NCBI RefSeq assembly: GCF_013085465.1
Contig: NZ_CP049838.1
Location: 8,928,001 to 8,992,000 of the forward strand
Direction of reading: 5' to 3'
DNA from: Streptomyces asoensis
GTDB taxonomy: Bacteria; Actinomycetota; Actinomycetes; Streptomycetales; Streptomycetaceae
DNA length: 64,000 bases
Shown one piece after another: positions 56,607 to 64,000 of the stretch. The translations under genes were made by a program, and so were the position numbers. The notes under the pieces are model-generated. The model was not told the DNA's origin. It did no database searches and was given only the letters and a program-made list of their open reading frames with translations. Position 1 is the stretch's first letter, and each line of letters begins with the position of its first letter.

Positions 56607-58259
56607 GTGCCCACCCCTCAGCCTCCTCGTCCGCCCTACCCTCCGCCGGGCGGGGGTCCCGGAGAATCCGACGAGTCGCTCGCCGCGGGAATACGCGGCG
56701 GCGCGGACAGCGAGGTCGCCCAGTCCACCGCTCTGCTGATCGCCCGGCACTGGCGGCCGGTGCACGAGTACGCGGTCATCTGCCTCGCCTCCTCCGGGAG
56801 TGTCGCGTCCATGGTCACCGCGGCCGCCTTCCACCAGGTCCTCGACCGGTTGAAGCTGGGCGAGCCGGGGACCGCGCTGCGGCCCCGACTGCTGGTGACC
56901 GTGCGGGACATGGCCCGGCTGTGGTCCGCCGACGAGGGACTGTCCGGCGTGCTGCCGGTGCTGCGCAAGCCGGCCGGCGCCCGTGGGATGCGGGCCGCGA
57001 AGTCCATGATCCCGGAGAACCGGGTGCTGGCGGAACGCTCGTTCCAGGGCCTTCCCGCGGTCGCCCGCTGTGTCCTGTGGCATGTGGAGGTCGAGGCCGA
57101 AGAGGTCACCGTCGCCGCCGGTCTGCTCGGTATGGACACCGACACCGTGGCCGCCGTCCTGGAGCAGGCCCGGGACAAGCTGCGTGAGGGCGTCGTCCGC
57201 GCCCACCGGGAGCTCGCGCCGAGCAAGGACTGCCGCTTCTACAACCGGCTCCTCGACGTCCCGATCCGGCGTGGCGGCGACCTCCTGCCGGACGTGCGCA
57301 AGCACCTGGACGAGTGCCGCTACTGCCGTGCCGCCGCCGAACAGCTCGGCCACTTCGAGAGCGGCCTCGGCGTGCTGCTCGCCGAGGCGGTGCTCGGCTG
57401 GGGCGCCCGCCGCTACCACGACACCCGCCCCGGCCGCGCCAAGCAGCAGACCGTACGGCTCAAGGGCTCCGCACGGCACGGCGGCCGTGGCGGCCGTGGC
57501 ACCCGAGGCACCCGCGGCAGAGGCGGCAACCTGCTCTCGCGCATCCCCTCGCCCCGCCGGCGGTCGTCGGGGGAGGCGCGCTCACCGCGCGCGCTGTTCA
57601 CCGGTGTCGGCCTGGCCTCGGCGGGTCTGCTGACCACCCTGCTCGCCGCCGGCATGTGGTCCGACGACGGCGGCGCCGACCCGGCCGCCTCCACCAGCGG
57701 CAGCGTCCCCGGCATCGACTCGCAGGCCGCCACCGCCTCGCCGACCGCTCCGGACACCGCCCAACTGCCCACCGCGCCACGGCAGACCAGGCTGCGCAAC
57801 GCCGCCGCCGACCTCTGCCTGGACGTCCGGGGCGAGGCGCGTGCGGGCGCCTCCGTCGAACTGGCGGACTGCTCCTCCGACGCGACACAGCAGTGGTCGT
57901 ACGACGACGACGGGCAGTTGCGCAGCGTGGCCGGGCCCGGTCTGTGCGTGGACTCCCACGCGGACGCCGGGGTGGTCATCCTCGGCGCGTGCGTGGACGC
58001 CACCGACGCCCGCGGGGACGACGTCCGCTACGACCTCACCGTGCAGGGCGAGTTGCTGCCCCGCTGGGACGACGCGCTCGCCCTCGCGCCGGCCGGTGAG
58101 GAGCCGGGCGCCGACGTGGTCGTCAAGGTCCGCGACCACTCCACCGGCCAGCGCTGGCTCACCGACGTCGCCTCCGCCACCCCCGGTTCCCTCGCGGTCA
58201 CCGGCACGGACGCGCCCGCCTCCGCCCAGCCGGTCGACCTGGCGGACGGCACCGCCTGA
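56607..58259 (+). CDS. ECF-sigma-like / zinc-motif / single-TM / ricin-lectin membrane protein, copy 2
   Basis: 550 residues from the GTG at 56607 (an ATG at 56598 touches AAAGGA). It is a paralog of the gene at 43018 in the same domain order: sigma-2-like part (ARHWRPVHEYAVICLASSGSVASMVTAAAFHQVLDRL, RPRLLVTVRDMARLWSADEG), sigma-4-like part (SFQGLPAVARCVLWHVEVEAEEVTVAAGLLGMDTDTVAAVLEQARDKLRE), HLDECRYC zinc motif near 233, a basic Gly/Arg segment, a membrane helix near 330-350 (LFTGVGLASAGLLTTLLAAGMW) and an external ricin-type domain (RLRNAAADLCLDVRG, QQWSYDDDGQLRS, LCVDSH, QRWLTDV). It lacks the Gly/Tyr tail of copy 1. Confidence 0.78.
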   Translation: MPTPQPPRPPYPPPGGGPGESDESLAAGIRGGADSEVAQSTALLIARHWRPVHEYAVICLASSGSVASMVTAAAFHQVLDRLKLGEPGTALRPRLLVTVRDMARLWSADEGLSGVLPVLRKPAGARGMRAAKSMIPENRVLAERSFQGLPAVARCVLWHVEVEAEEVTVAAGLLGMDTDTVAAVLEQARDKLREGVVRAHRELAPSKDCRFYNRLLDVPIRRGGDLLPDVRKHLDECRYCRAAAEQLGHFESGLGVLLAEAVLGWGARRYHDTRPGRAKQQTVRLKGSARHGGRGGRGTRGTRGRGGNLLSRIPSPRRRSSGEARSPRALFTGVGLASAGLLTTLLAAGMWSDDGGADPAASTSGSVPGIDSQAATASPTAPDTAQLPTAPRQTRLRNAAADLCLDVRGEARAGASVELADCSSDATQQWSYDDDGQLRSVAGPGLCVDSHADAGVVILGACVDATDARGDDVRYDLTVQGELLPRWDDALALAPAGEEPGADVVVKVRDHSTGQRWLTDVASATPGSLAVTGTDAPASAQPVDLADGTA

Positions 58260-58307
58260 GGGACGAGCGACCCGAACCCCGGCGGGCGCGCGGGCGCCCG
58301 CCTGCCG

Positions 58308-59477
58308 TCACCCGGCGTCCTCGACGAGGTCCGCCGGGCCCACGGTCGCCGGGCCGGCGTGGCCGGACAGCGCCAGGGTGAGGTCGAACTCGGCGAGCAG
58401 ACAGCGGATCACGTGCTCGACGCCCGGCTGCCCGTCCAGGCCGAGGCCGTAGACGTAGGGACGGCCGAGCAGCACCGCCCGCGCGCCGAGGGCGAGCGCC
58501 TTGAAGACGTCGTCGCCGGTGCGCACCCCACTGTCGAACAGCACCGTCAGCCGGTCGCCGACCGCCCGCGCCACCCGGGGCAGCGCGTCGGCGGCCGCGA
58601 CCGAACCGGCGACCTGTCGGCCCCCGTGGTTGGAGACCACCACGCCGTCCATTCCGGCGTCGGCGGCCAGCCGGGCGTCGTCGGGGTGCAGAACACCCTT
58701 GAGGACGATCGGACCGTCCCAGTTCTCCCGCAGGAACTCCAGGTCCGGCCAGGTCTTGCCGGGGTCCGCGAACAGGCTGACGAAGTGCAGGACGGCCGCG
58801 TTCGGGTCCTCGTGCACCGGCTTGGCCAGGCCCGCCAGGAAGGCCGGGTCGGTGAAGTAGTTGGCGGTGCCCACACCGTGCAGGAACGGCAGATAGGCCT
58901 GGTCGAGGTCGCGGGGCCGCCACGCGAGGAGCGGGGTGTCCAGGGTGACCACGAGCACCGTGAACCCGCTCGCCCGCGCCCGCCGAAGAAAGCTGCGGGT
59001 CACCTCGCGGTCCTTGGACCAGTACAGCTGGAACCAGCGCTCGGCGTCCCCCATCGCCTCGGCCACCTGCTCGATCGGCGTGCTGGACGCCGACGACAGG
59101 ACGAACGGCACCCCCTGCGCGGCCGCCGCCCGGGCCGCCGCGGACTCGGCCTCCGGATGCATGATCGACAGCACACCGACGGGCGCGAGCGCGAGCGGCG
59201 CGGGCAGGGCACGGCCCAGCACCTCGACCGACAGGTCCCGCTCGTGCACGTCCCGCAGCATGCGCGGCACGATCCGGCGTCGCTCCAGGGCCGCACGGTT
59301 CGCCCGCGCCGTGCCGCCGTCCCCCGCGCTGCCCGCCACATAGCCGACCGGTCCGGGCCCGAGGCGCTGTTCGGTGAGCTCCTCGAGCCGGGTCAGGTCG
59401 GTGGGCAGCCGGGGGACCGCGCCCGTCATCCCGTTGAGATAGATCTCGTACTGGAAGTCCGCCCAGTGCTTCGCCAT
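58308..59477 (-). CDS. FMN-dependent alpha-hydroxy-acid oxidase (lactate oxidase/monooxygenase type)
   Basis: 389 residues, full family length. Motifs are GYVAGSAGDGGTARANRAALERRRIVPRML, LAPVGVLSIMHPEAESAAARAAAAQGVPFVLSSASSTPIE, an active-site Lys in PIVLKGVLHPDDARLA, and the catalytic His/Arg in VVSNHGGRQVAGS near residue 290, then LFDSGVRTGDDVFKALALGARAVLLGRPYVYGL. The lactate 2-monooxygenase subgroup is suggested by length and the N-terminus. It oxidises 2-hydroxy acids. It is downstream of the NCS1 permease in the same direction, 92 bp away, so an uptake-oxidation pair is possible. Confidence 0.92.
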   Translation of the reverse strand: MAKHWADFQYEIYLNGMTGAVPRLPTDLTRLEELTEQRLGPGPVGYVAGSAGDGGTARANRAALERRRIVPRMLRDVHERDLSVEVLGRALPAPLALAPVGVLSIMHPEAESAAARAAAAQGVPFVLSSASSTPIEQVAEAMGDAERWFQLYWSKDREVTRSFLRRARASGFTVLVVTLDTPLLAWRPRDLDQAYLPFLHGVGTANYFTDPAFLAGLAKPVHEDPNAAVLHFVSLFADPGKTWPDLEFLRENWDGPIVLKGVLHPDDARLAADAGMDGVVVSNHGGRQVAGSVAAADALPRVARAVGDRLTVLFDSGVRTGDDVFKALALGARAVLLGRPYVYGLGLDGQPGVEHVIRCLLAEFDLTLALSGHAGPATVGPADLVEDAG

Positions 59478-59569
59478 CCGTACGTCCCGCCTCTCGCCGT
59501 CCCGCGGTTCAGCGTCGTCGCCGTCGCAGGGCGACCATACCGGCGGGTCGGTGGCGGCGGTCCGGCGGT

Positions 59570-61168
59570 TCAGTCGACGGCCGACCCGGACGGTACGGCG
59601 GCGGGTTCGCCGGCGTTCGTGCCCGGACCGGTGATCGGCGGCACCGCCACCTCCACGGTCCTGGCCAGCCGCGCCCCCTCGGGCCCGTACACCGCCCGGG
59701 GTTCGGGGAACAGCCGCAGCAACGCCAGGTAGAGCACGGCGGCGACGGCCAGGGACAGCGGCAGACCGATGTCGATGCCGTTCGCCAGATCACCCAGCGG
59801 GCCGACGAACTGGCCCGGGATGTTCGTGAACAGCACACCGAGCAGCGCCGACACCCACCAGGCGGTCATGCCACGCCAGTTCCAGCCGTGTGCGAACCAG
59901 TAACGCCCGCCGCGCTGACGGCGGTTGAAGACCTGGAGGGCTTCGGGGTCGTACCAGCCGCGCCGGGTGTAGAAGCCCAGCATCATCACGACCATCCACG
60001 GCGTCGTACACGTGATGATCATCGTGGCGAACGTCGAGATGGACTGCACGAGGTCCAGGCCGAACCGGCCGACGAAGATGAACACGATCGACAGCAGACC
60101 GACCAGCACGGTCGCCTGCACCCGCGACAGCCGCGGGAACACCGACGAGAAGTCCAGACCGGTGCCGTAGAGCGAGGTCGTGCCCGTGGACATCCCGCCG
60201 ATCAGGGCGAGCAGACACACCGGCAGGAAGAACCAGGTCGGTGAGATCGCCAGCAGCCCGCCCACGAAGTCGGGGGCGGCCGGGTCGACGTACTCCGGGG
60301 CCTTCGACGCGATGATGCTCGCGGTCGCCAGGCCGAAGACGAACGGCAGCAGGGTCGCGATCTGCGACAGGAACGCGGCGCCGACCACCCTGCGGCGCGG
60401 GGTCGTGGCCGGGATGTAGCGCGACCAGTCGCCGAGGAACGCCCCGAACGACACCGGGTTGGACAGCACGATCAGCGCCGCGCCGATGAACGACGGCCAG
60501 AACAGCGCGTCGGTGGCCGCGTCCGCGGAGTCCGTGAAGACGCCCGCGTACGACGCGTCGAAGTCGCCGGCGAAGGCGATCGCGCCGAGGAGGAACAGCA
60601 CCGTGGCCGAGGCGACCGCGACCTTGTTGACGAACAGCATGAACCGGAAGCCGTACACGCACACCGCGAGCACCAGCCCGGCGAACAACGCGTAGGCGAC
60701 GGCGTACGTCAGGTCGCCGCGGGAGAGGCCGAAGAGGCGGTGCGCGCCGCCGACCAGGGCGTCGCCGGAGCTCCACACCGAGATGGAGAAGAATGCGATC
60801 GCCGTCAGCAGGGAGAGGAACGAGCCGACCACGCGGCCGTGCACACCGAGGTGCGCGGAGGAGGAGACCGCGTTGTTGGTGCCGTTGACGGGCCCGAACA
60901 CCGCCATCGGGCACAGGATCAGCGCGCCCACGAAGACCCCGAGCAGGGTGGCGGCGAGGCCTTGCCAGAAGGACAGGCCGAAGAGGATCGGGAAGGCGCC
61001 GAGCACGCAGGTGGAGAAGGTGTTCGCGCCGCCGAAGGCGAGCCGGAACAGGTCGAGGGGGGTCGCGGTGCGCTCGGCGTCGGGGATGCGGTCCACACCG
61101 TGGGACTCGACCTCGGTGAGCGACGGGGGAGACGCGGACGGCGCGGGTTCGGAGGACGGCGGGGTCAA
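59570..61168 (-). CDS. NCS1 family permease (cytosine/purine/allantoin type)
   Basis: 532 residues from a TTG at 61168 that follows GGAG by five bases and gives the usual N-terminus (LTEVESHGVDRIPDAERTATPLDLFRLAFGGANTFSTCVLGAFPILFGLSFWQGLAATLLGVFVGA); a GTG at 61270 is longer and lacks a binding site. About twelve hydrophobic helices are seen, with NCS1 signs in FGPVNGTNNAVSSSAHLGVHGRVVGSFLS, SNPVSFGAFLGDWSRYIP and TTPWMVVMMLGFYTRRGWYDPEALQVFN. The family imports nucleobases, hydantoins or related compounds with Na+ or H+. The substrate is not determined. Confidence 0.9.
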   Translation of the reverse strand: MTPPSSEPAPSASPPSLTEVESHGVDRIPDAERTATPLDLFRLAFGGANTFSTCVLGAFPILFGLSFWQGLAATLLGVFVGALILCPMAVFGPVNGTNNAVSSSAHLGVHGRVVGSFLSLLTAIAFFSISVWSSGDALVGGAHRLFGLSRGDLTYAVAYALFAGLVLAVCVYGFRFMLFVNKVAVASATVLFLLGAIAFAGDFDASYAGVFTDSADAATDALFWPSFIGAALIVLSNPVSFGAFLGDWSRYIPATTPRRRVVGAAFLSQIATLLPFVFGLATASIIASKAPEYVDPAAPDFVGGLLAISPTWFFLPVCLLALIGGMSTGTTSLYGTGLDFSSVFPRLSRVQATVLVGLLSIVFIFVGRFGLDLVQSISTFATMIITCTTPWMVVMMLGFYTRRGWYDPEALQVFNRRQRGGRYWFAHGWNWRGMTAWWVSALLGVLFTNIPGQFVGPLGDLANGIDIGLPLSLAVAAVLYLALLRLFPEPRAVYGPEGARLARTVEVAVPPITGPGTNAGEPAAVPSGSAVD

Positions 61169-61325
61169 GGGAGCTCCAGCAACAGGCGGTCGACGGTGGA
61201 GCGCGGGGTGGCGCGGCACGGTGAACGGCCGTCCCGTCGCGGGGTGGGCGACGCGGGCGGATGCCGTCACTGATCGGGGTCTGCCGAACCTACGGCGTGG
61301 GGCAAGACCCCGACCAGAGGATGAA

Positions 61326-61925
61326 TCATCCTTCTTCCGCGTCGGGAGTGGACGAATCCGCCACCTCTCCGTGATCGGAGCCGGAGCCGGAGTCGGAGCC
61401 GGGGATCGTGTCCGGTCCCTGGGCCCGCACCCGCTGGACCTGTTCGAGGGAGTCGCGCAGCTCGGTGAGCCAGTCGTCGGTGTGGCGCTGGACCAGCCGC
61501 ACGCACCAGGCGAGCGCGTCGCTGCGGCTGCGGGCCACGCCCGCGGCGATCAGGGTGTCGAGGACCTGGCGTTCGGGTTGGCGCAGCCGGGTCATGACGG
61601 GAGCGGCCACGTGGGTGAACAGAGCGCGCTCCCCGTCGCACACCACACCCCAGGACACCTTCCGCCGGAACCGGTGCTCGGCGTCGCGGGCCACGGCGAT
61701 CCGGGTCTCCCGGGTGCGCTCCCGGAACTCCTGGATCCGGGCGGTGACGGCAGCCTCCCGCTCGGCGGCCGACGCGTCCTCCGTCAGCCGGGGCGCGGGG
61801 ATGCGGCCGATCACGGTGATCTCCTCACGGTCGACCGTCACCTCGGCCGGCTCCTCGAAGAGGTCGTCGGGCAGGCGACCCGCGAACCAGCCCCTCAGCT
61901 TCTCTTTCTGCTCGTTCGTAATCAT
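61326..61925 (-). CDS. Conserved hypothetical protein
   Basis: 199 residues from the ATG at 61925. It is charged and largely helical (TNEQKEKLRGWFAGRLPDDLFEEPAEVTVDREEITVIGRIPAP, AAEREAAVTARIQEFRERTRETRIAVARDAEHRF, RQPERQVLDTLIAAGVARSRSDALAWCVRLVQRHTDDWLTELRDSLEQVQRVR). The last helix-turn segment, SRSDALAWCVRLVQRHTDDWL, resembles small RHH-like or sigma-associated helices, but no family is recognised. The tail is Ser/Asp/Gly-rich. No membrane segment or signal was seen. It is divergent from the inhibitor gene region. Confidence 0.7.
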   Translation of the reverse strand: MITNEQKEKLRGWFAGRLPDDLFEEPAEVTVDREEITVIGRIPAPRLTEDASAAEREAAVTARIQEFRERTRETRIAVARDAEHRFRRKVSWGVVCDGERALFTHVAAPVMTRLRQPERQVLDTLIAAGVARSRSDALAWCVRLVQRHTDDWLTELRDSLEQVQRVRAQGPDTIPGSDSGSGSDHGEVADSSTPDAEEG

Positions 61926-62305
61926 GTAATGACCATTACTCCGCTGGTACATGAACACAAGGGGTCGAGAAGAAGTCCGCCGAGAGCGGAACGGCGGGGT
62001 CTGTGGAGGGTTCTGGAGGGCTCCGGAGGAGGGATCCGGGGGCGCGAGCGGAATGTTTCAGGCCGATTAACGAAGCTATGGAAATCGGTCATCGAGCCGA
62101 CCGAAGGGATCATGAAGCGCTTGTTTCCGGCGTTGGAACGTTCGAATTTCGTTACTTCTCGCCACTGATTCAATACGCAAGGTTACTGAAACCCATGGGG
62201 TCGATGTGAGATTCGGCGGCGGACTCGGCAGACTCGCGCTCGCCGCGTTCGACACAGACCGAGCCGGACCGGCACACCCCCGAATCGAGCGGAAGGATGC
62301 ACACA
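61926..62305. other. Lower-GC intergenic region upstream of the SSI-like gene
   Basis: About 380 bp without a supported gene. GC content falls clearly below that of the neighbours (runs such as GAATGTTTCAGGCCGATTAACG and GAATTTCGTTACTTCTCG). It must carry the divergent promoters for the hypothetical gene and the inhibitor gene; no exact hexamer pair is convincing. Confidence 0.45.
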
Positions 62306-62740
62306 ATGCGGAACACCGCGCGCTGGGCAGCGACCCTCGGCCTCACGGCCGCCACCGTCTGCGGATCCCTCACCGGATCCGCGCTCGCCGCCCCGGCCGC
62401 AGCGCCGACCTCCCTCTACGCCCCGTCGGCCCTCGTGCTGACCGTGGGCCACGGAGAGAGCGCCGCCACCGTCAACGCGGCCCGGGCCGTCACCCTGAAC
62501 TGCGCCCCGACGCCTTCCGGCACCCATCCCGCCGCCGCCCTCGCCTGCGCCGAACTGCGCGCCTCCGGCGGCGATATCGACGCCCTGGCGGGCCCGGGCG
62601 ACGCCATCTGTACGAGGCAGTACGACCCGGTGGTCGTCACCGTCGACGGCGTATGGCAGGGCAAGCGCGTCTCCTTCGAGCGCGCCTTCTCCAACGAGTG
62701 CGTGAAGAACGCTGCCGGGAGCAGCCTCTTCGCGTTCTGA
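62306..62740 (+). CDS. Subtilisin inhibitor-like (SSI family) secreted protease inhibitor
   Basis: 144 residues from the ATG at 62306, nine bases after GGAAGGA; a start at 62297 is too close. Signal peptide [33 protein letters not shown]. The mature part has the four SSI cysteines: [62 protein letters not shown] and the terminal GSSLFAF. In the reactive loop CTRQYDP the P1 position is Arg instead of the Met of SSI, suggesting inhibition of trypsin-like or kexin-like proteases. It is abundantly secreted in most streptomycetes and often controls self-processing proteases. Confidence 0.95.
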   Translation: MRNTARWAATLGLTAATVCGSLTGSALAAPAAAPTSLYAPSALVLTVGHGESAATVNAARAVTLNCAPTPSGTHPAAALACAELRASGGDIDALAGPGDAICTRQYDPVVVTVDGVWQGKRVSFERAFSNECVKNAAGSSLFAF

Positions 62741-62832
62741 GACCGGGATCGCGTGGTCCCCGTGGACGCCGAGAGAGGCTCGTGAAGTGGGGAGTGCGAG
62801 CCCCTGACACGGGACCGGCGTGATCCCGATAC

Positions 62833-62876
62833 CCGGAGGCCGGACGGGCGGTGTGGGGCTGCCCGCCGGCCTCCGG
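62833..62876. terminator. Strong bidirectional terminator
   Basis: CCGGAGGCCGG (62833-62843) pairs exactly with CCGGCCTCCGG (62866-62876), extended inward by CGGGC/GCCCG with one bulged base. It lies between the convergent SSI-like and CDGSH genes. Confidence 0.8.
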
Positions 62877-62912
62877 TGCGCGCGTTCTCGACAAGCGCGC
62901 GCCGGAGGCTCC

Positions 62913-63110
62913 CTAGGACCGCTCCCGGTGGCTGGTGTCGCACCAGGGATAGCGGCGGCTGCGCCGGCAGGTGCACAGGGCGACCCGGAAGCGGTCGGAG
63001 GTGACCGTGGTGCCGTCCTCCAGTTCCACCTCGACCGGCCCCTCGACGAGCAGGGGACCCCGGCGCTGGACGCTGATCCGACAGGGCCTGTCAGCAGGGG
63101 AGTTCGGCAC
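62913..63110 (-). CDS. CDGSH iron-sulfur domain protein
   Basis: 65 residues from a GTG at 63110. CTCRRSRRYPWCDTSHR matches the CDGSH pattern CxCxxSxxxPxCDxxH, with the three Cys and one His that hold a [2Fe-2S] cluster. A single domain without a membrane anchor, as in actinobacterial mitoNEET-like proteins. It overlaps the upstream methyltransferase stop by 20 bp and is probably cotranscribed with it and the iron-containing redox enzyme gene. Confidence 0.9.
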   Translation of the reverse strand: MPNSPADRPCRISVQRRGPLLVEGPVEVELEDGTTVTSDRFRVALCTCRRSRRYPWCDTSHRERS

Positions 63111-63744
63111 GGACGACCACCAGTTCCTCGTTCTCGTCGTCGGCGGACAGCAGGCCCCGCTCCCGCAGCCAGTCCCTGCGCTCGCGCAGGACCGGGCCGA
63201 AGGGGATGCGGCGGCGTCGCGTCACGGACGCCTTCAGGCCGGACGTGCGCAGGACCGCCAGCGTGCTCGCGGGGTCACTGAGCGCGGAGTGGACCATCAG
63301 CAGCACCCCGCCGGGCCGCAGCAGCAGGGGCGCCTCGAGGCAGATCCGGTCGAGCAGGAGCCTGCCGTCACCGCCGCCGTCCCAGGCCCGGGCCGTTCCG
63401 CGCCCCGTACGATCGCCGGCCGGCGCGGGCACGTACGGCGGGTTGGTCAGGATCAGGTCGAAGGACTGTCCGTGCACCGGGGCGAAGAGGTTGCCGCGAT
63501 GCACGCGCACCGGCAGCCGTTCCCGCCAGGCGTTGAGGCGGGCGGAGTACACCGCGCGCCAGGACACGTCGACGGCGGTGACCCGCGTGCCGCGCCGCGC
63601 GGCCTCCAGGGCCAGCGCGCCGGTGCCGGTCCCCACGTCGAGGACGTCGGCGCCCGGGAGCAGCGGTTCTTCGGACAGTGCCCCGGCCAGCAGGGCGGTG
63701 TCCTCCTGGGGGGCGTACACGCCCGGGAGTACGAGAGGATTCAC
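63091..63744 (-). CDS. HemK2/MTQ2-like N5-glutamine methyltransferase family protein
   Basis: 217 residues from a GTG at 63744; a TTG at 63765 is also possible. SAM-binding motifs are VLDVGTGTGALALEAARRGTRVTAVDVSWRAVYSA and the catalytic NPPY in LILTNPPYVPAPAGD, the mark of glutamine/adenine N-methyltransferases. GVYAPQEDTALLAGAL is the usual HemK2 start. Eukaryotic and archaeal members methylate release factors; in bacteria the target is unproven. It overlaps the CDGSH gene by 20 bp. Confidence 0.88.
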   Translation of the reverse strand: MNPLVLPGVYAPQEDTALLAGALSEEPLLPGADVLDVGTGTGALALEAARRGTRVTAVDVSWRAVYSARLNAWRERLPVRVHRGNLFAPVHGQSFDLILTNPPYVPAPAGDRTGRGTARAWDGGGDGRLLLDRICLEAPLLLRPGGVLLMVHSALSDPASTLAVLRTSGLKASVTRRRRIPFGPVLRERRDWLRERGLLSADDENEELVVVRAELPC

Positions 63745-63768
63745 GCCGACCAAGTACCCAGACAATCA

Positions 63769-64000
63769 CTAAATATGGGCTTTTGTCTGATCAGGGAGCG
63801 GGGTACGCAGGGAGGACTCTCCCGCGCGCCAGGCCGTGAGCAGGCGGGCGGCCAGGCGGTCCTCCAGGTGCCCGGTGGCGTCGAGGCCGAAGGTGATGTC
63901 GGGGGCCAGATGCGGTTCCTCGTCCAGCAGGCCGCCGATGACGTCGTGGCGCACCACCTGCTCGTGTACGGCGTCGGCCTCGACGTGCTCGTCGTAGAAG
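63769..64000 (-). CDS. Iron-containing redox enzyme family protein, C-terminal fragment (cut by window edge)
   Basis: The leftward frame ends at 63769 and continues past the right edge; about 76 residues are present. FYDEHVEADAVHEQVVRHDVIGGLLDEEPHLAPDITFGLDATGHLEDRLAARLLTAWRAGESSLR has the EHVEADAVHEQ helix of heme-oxygenase-like diiron proteins (iron-containing redox enzyme family). It is the first gene of a set with the methyltransferase, 24 bp downstream, and the CDGSH gene. I recall this three-gene set from other Streptomyces genomes. Confidence 0.75.
   Translation of the reverse strand, partial: FYDEHVEADAVHEQVVRHDVIGGLLDEEPHLAPDITFGLDATGHLEDRLAARLLTAWRAGESSLRTPLPDQTKAHI

Noticed and set aside
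1..64000. tRNA, rRNA, CRISPR arrays, insertion sequences or prophage genes
   Set aside because: No tRNA cloverleaf, direct-repeat array, transposase or integrase was recognised on either strand; a tRNAscan or IS search could still find diverged pieces.

Overview
The window is very GC-rich (about 70 percent or more by eye), with the third-position bias, GTG/TTG starts, purine-rich ribosome binding sites and Tat-secreted enzymes of Streptomyces. No rRNA, tRNA, CRISPR array, prophage or intact insertion sequence was seen. It reads as a stretch of Streptomyces chromosome with short transcription units, many local regulators and secreted enzymes; species and chromosomal position cannot be told from the sequence.

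Layout. 1-5.9 kb: a truncated TetR gene, an iron-box-controlled DUF2470 gene, a Tat lipoprotein lactonase, a FUSC-type exporter and a coupled HD-hydrolase/PAS-LuxR pair. 6.1-13.1 kb: a self-sufficient P450-reductase fusion, a sugar-kinase-like phosphotransferase, a ROK regulator with its own operator, and an alpha/beta hydrolase. 13.1-19.5 kb: an SDR gene with a MerR-type promoter, a probable small RNA on the minus strand with promoter, fold and terminator, a HAD phosphatase, a PHP-domain protein, VanZ and DUF4230 membrane proteins, and a divergent PRPP synthetase. 19.5-32.3 kb: a STAS protein, a MarR regulator facing an aldehyde/alcohol dehydrogenase operon across two operators, a GlxA-type regulator facing a quinone-oxidoreductase-like enzyme, a DUF1304-TetR pair, redox and VOC proteins, a GST, a CDF transporter, an F420-type reductase and a LysE exporter.

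32.5-43 kb: a decayed CYP105-like P450 and its cysteine-depleted ferredoxin lie just upstream of a two-gene peptidase unit (a HAD-M28 fusion and an M36 fungalysin-like enzyme, both without signal peptides). Then come a TetR/DUF1348 pair with twin operators, a flavoprotein, an aldo-keto reductase and a divergent AraC/phytanoyl-CoA-dioxygenase pair. 43-58.3 kb: two paralogous proteins that join an ECF-sigma-like cytoplasmic part, a zinc-binding anti-sigma-like motif, one membrane helix and an outside ricin-type lectin. They flank an ion transporter, a SpoIIE-type phosphatase, a GH2 beta-galactosidase-like enzyme, an isochorismatase, a CebR-box GH9 cellulase and a toxin-antitoxin pair with a degenerate Fic/Doc toxin. 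58.3-64 kb: a lactate-oxidase-like flavoenzyme, an NCS1 permease, a subtilisin-inhibitor-like protein, and a CDGSH / methyltransferase / iron redox enzyme set cut by the right edge.

The signals most worth following are the minus-strand RNA at 14180-14342, the twin sigma-lectin receptors with a shared 16-bp upstream element, the leaderless HAD-M28/M36 peptidase unit beside the P450 relic, and the interleaved inverted repeats at 52269-52336. All calls come from reading the sequence and recalled family knowledge; no database search was run.
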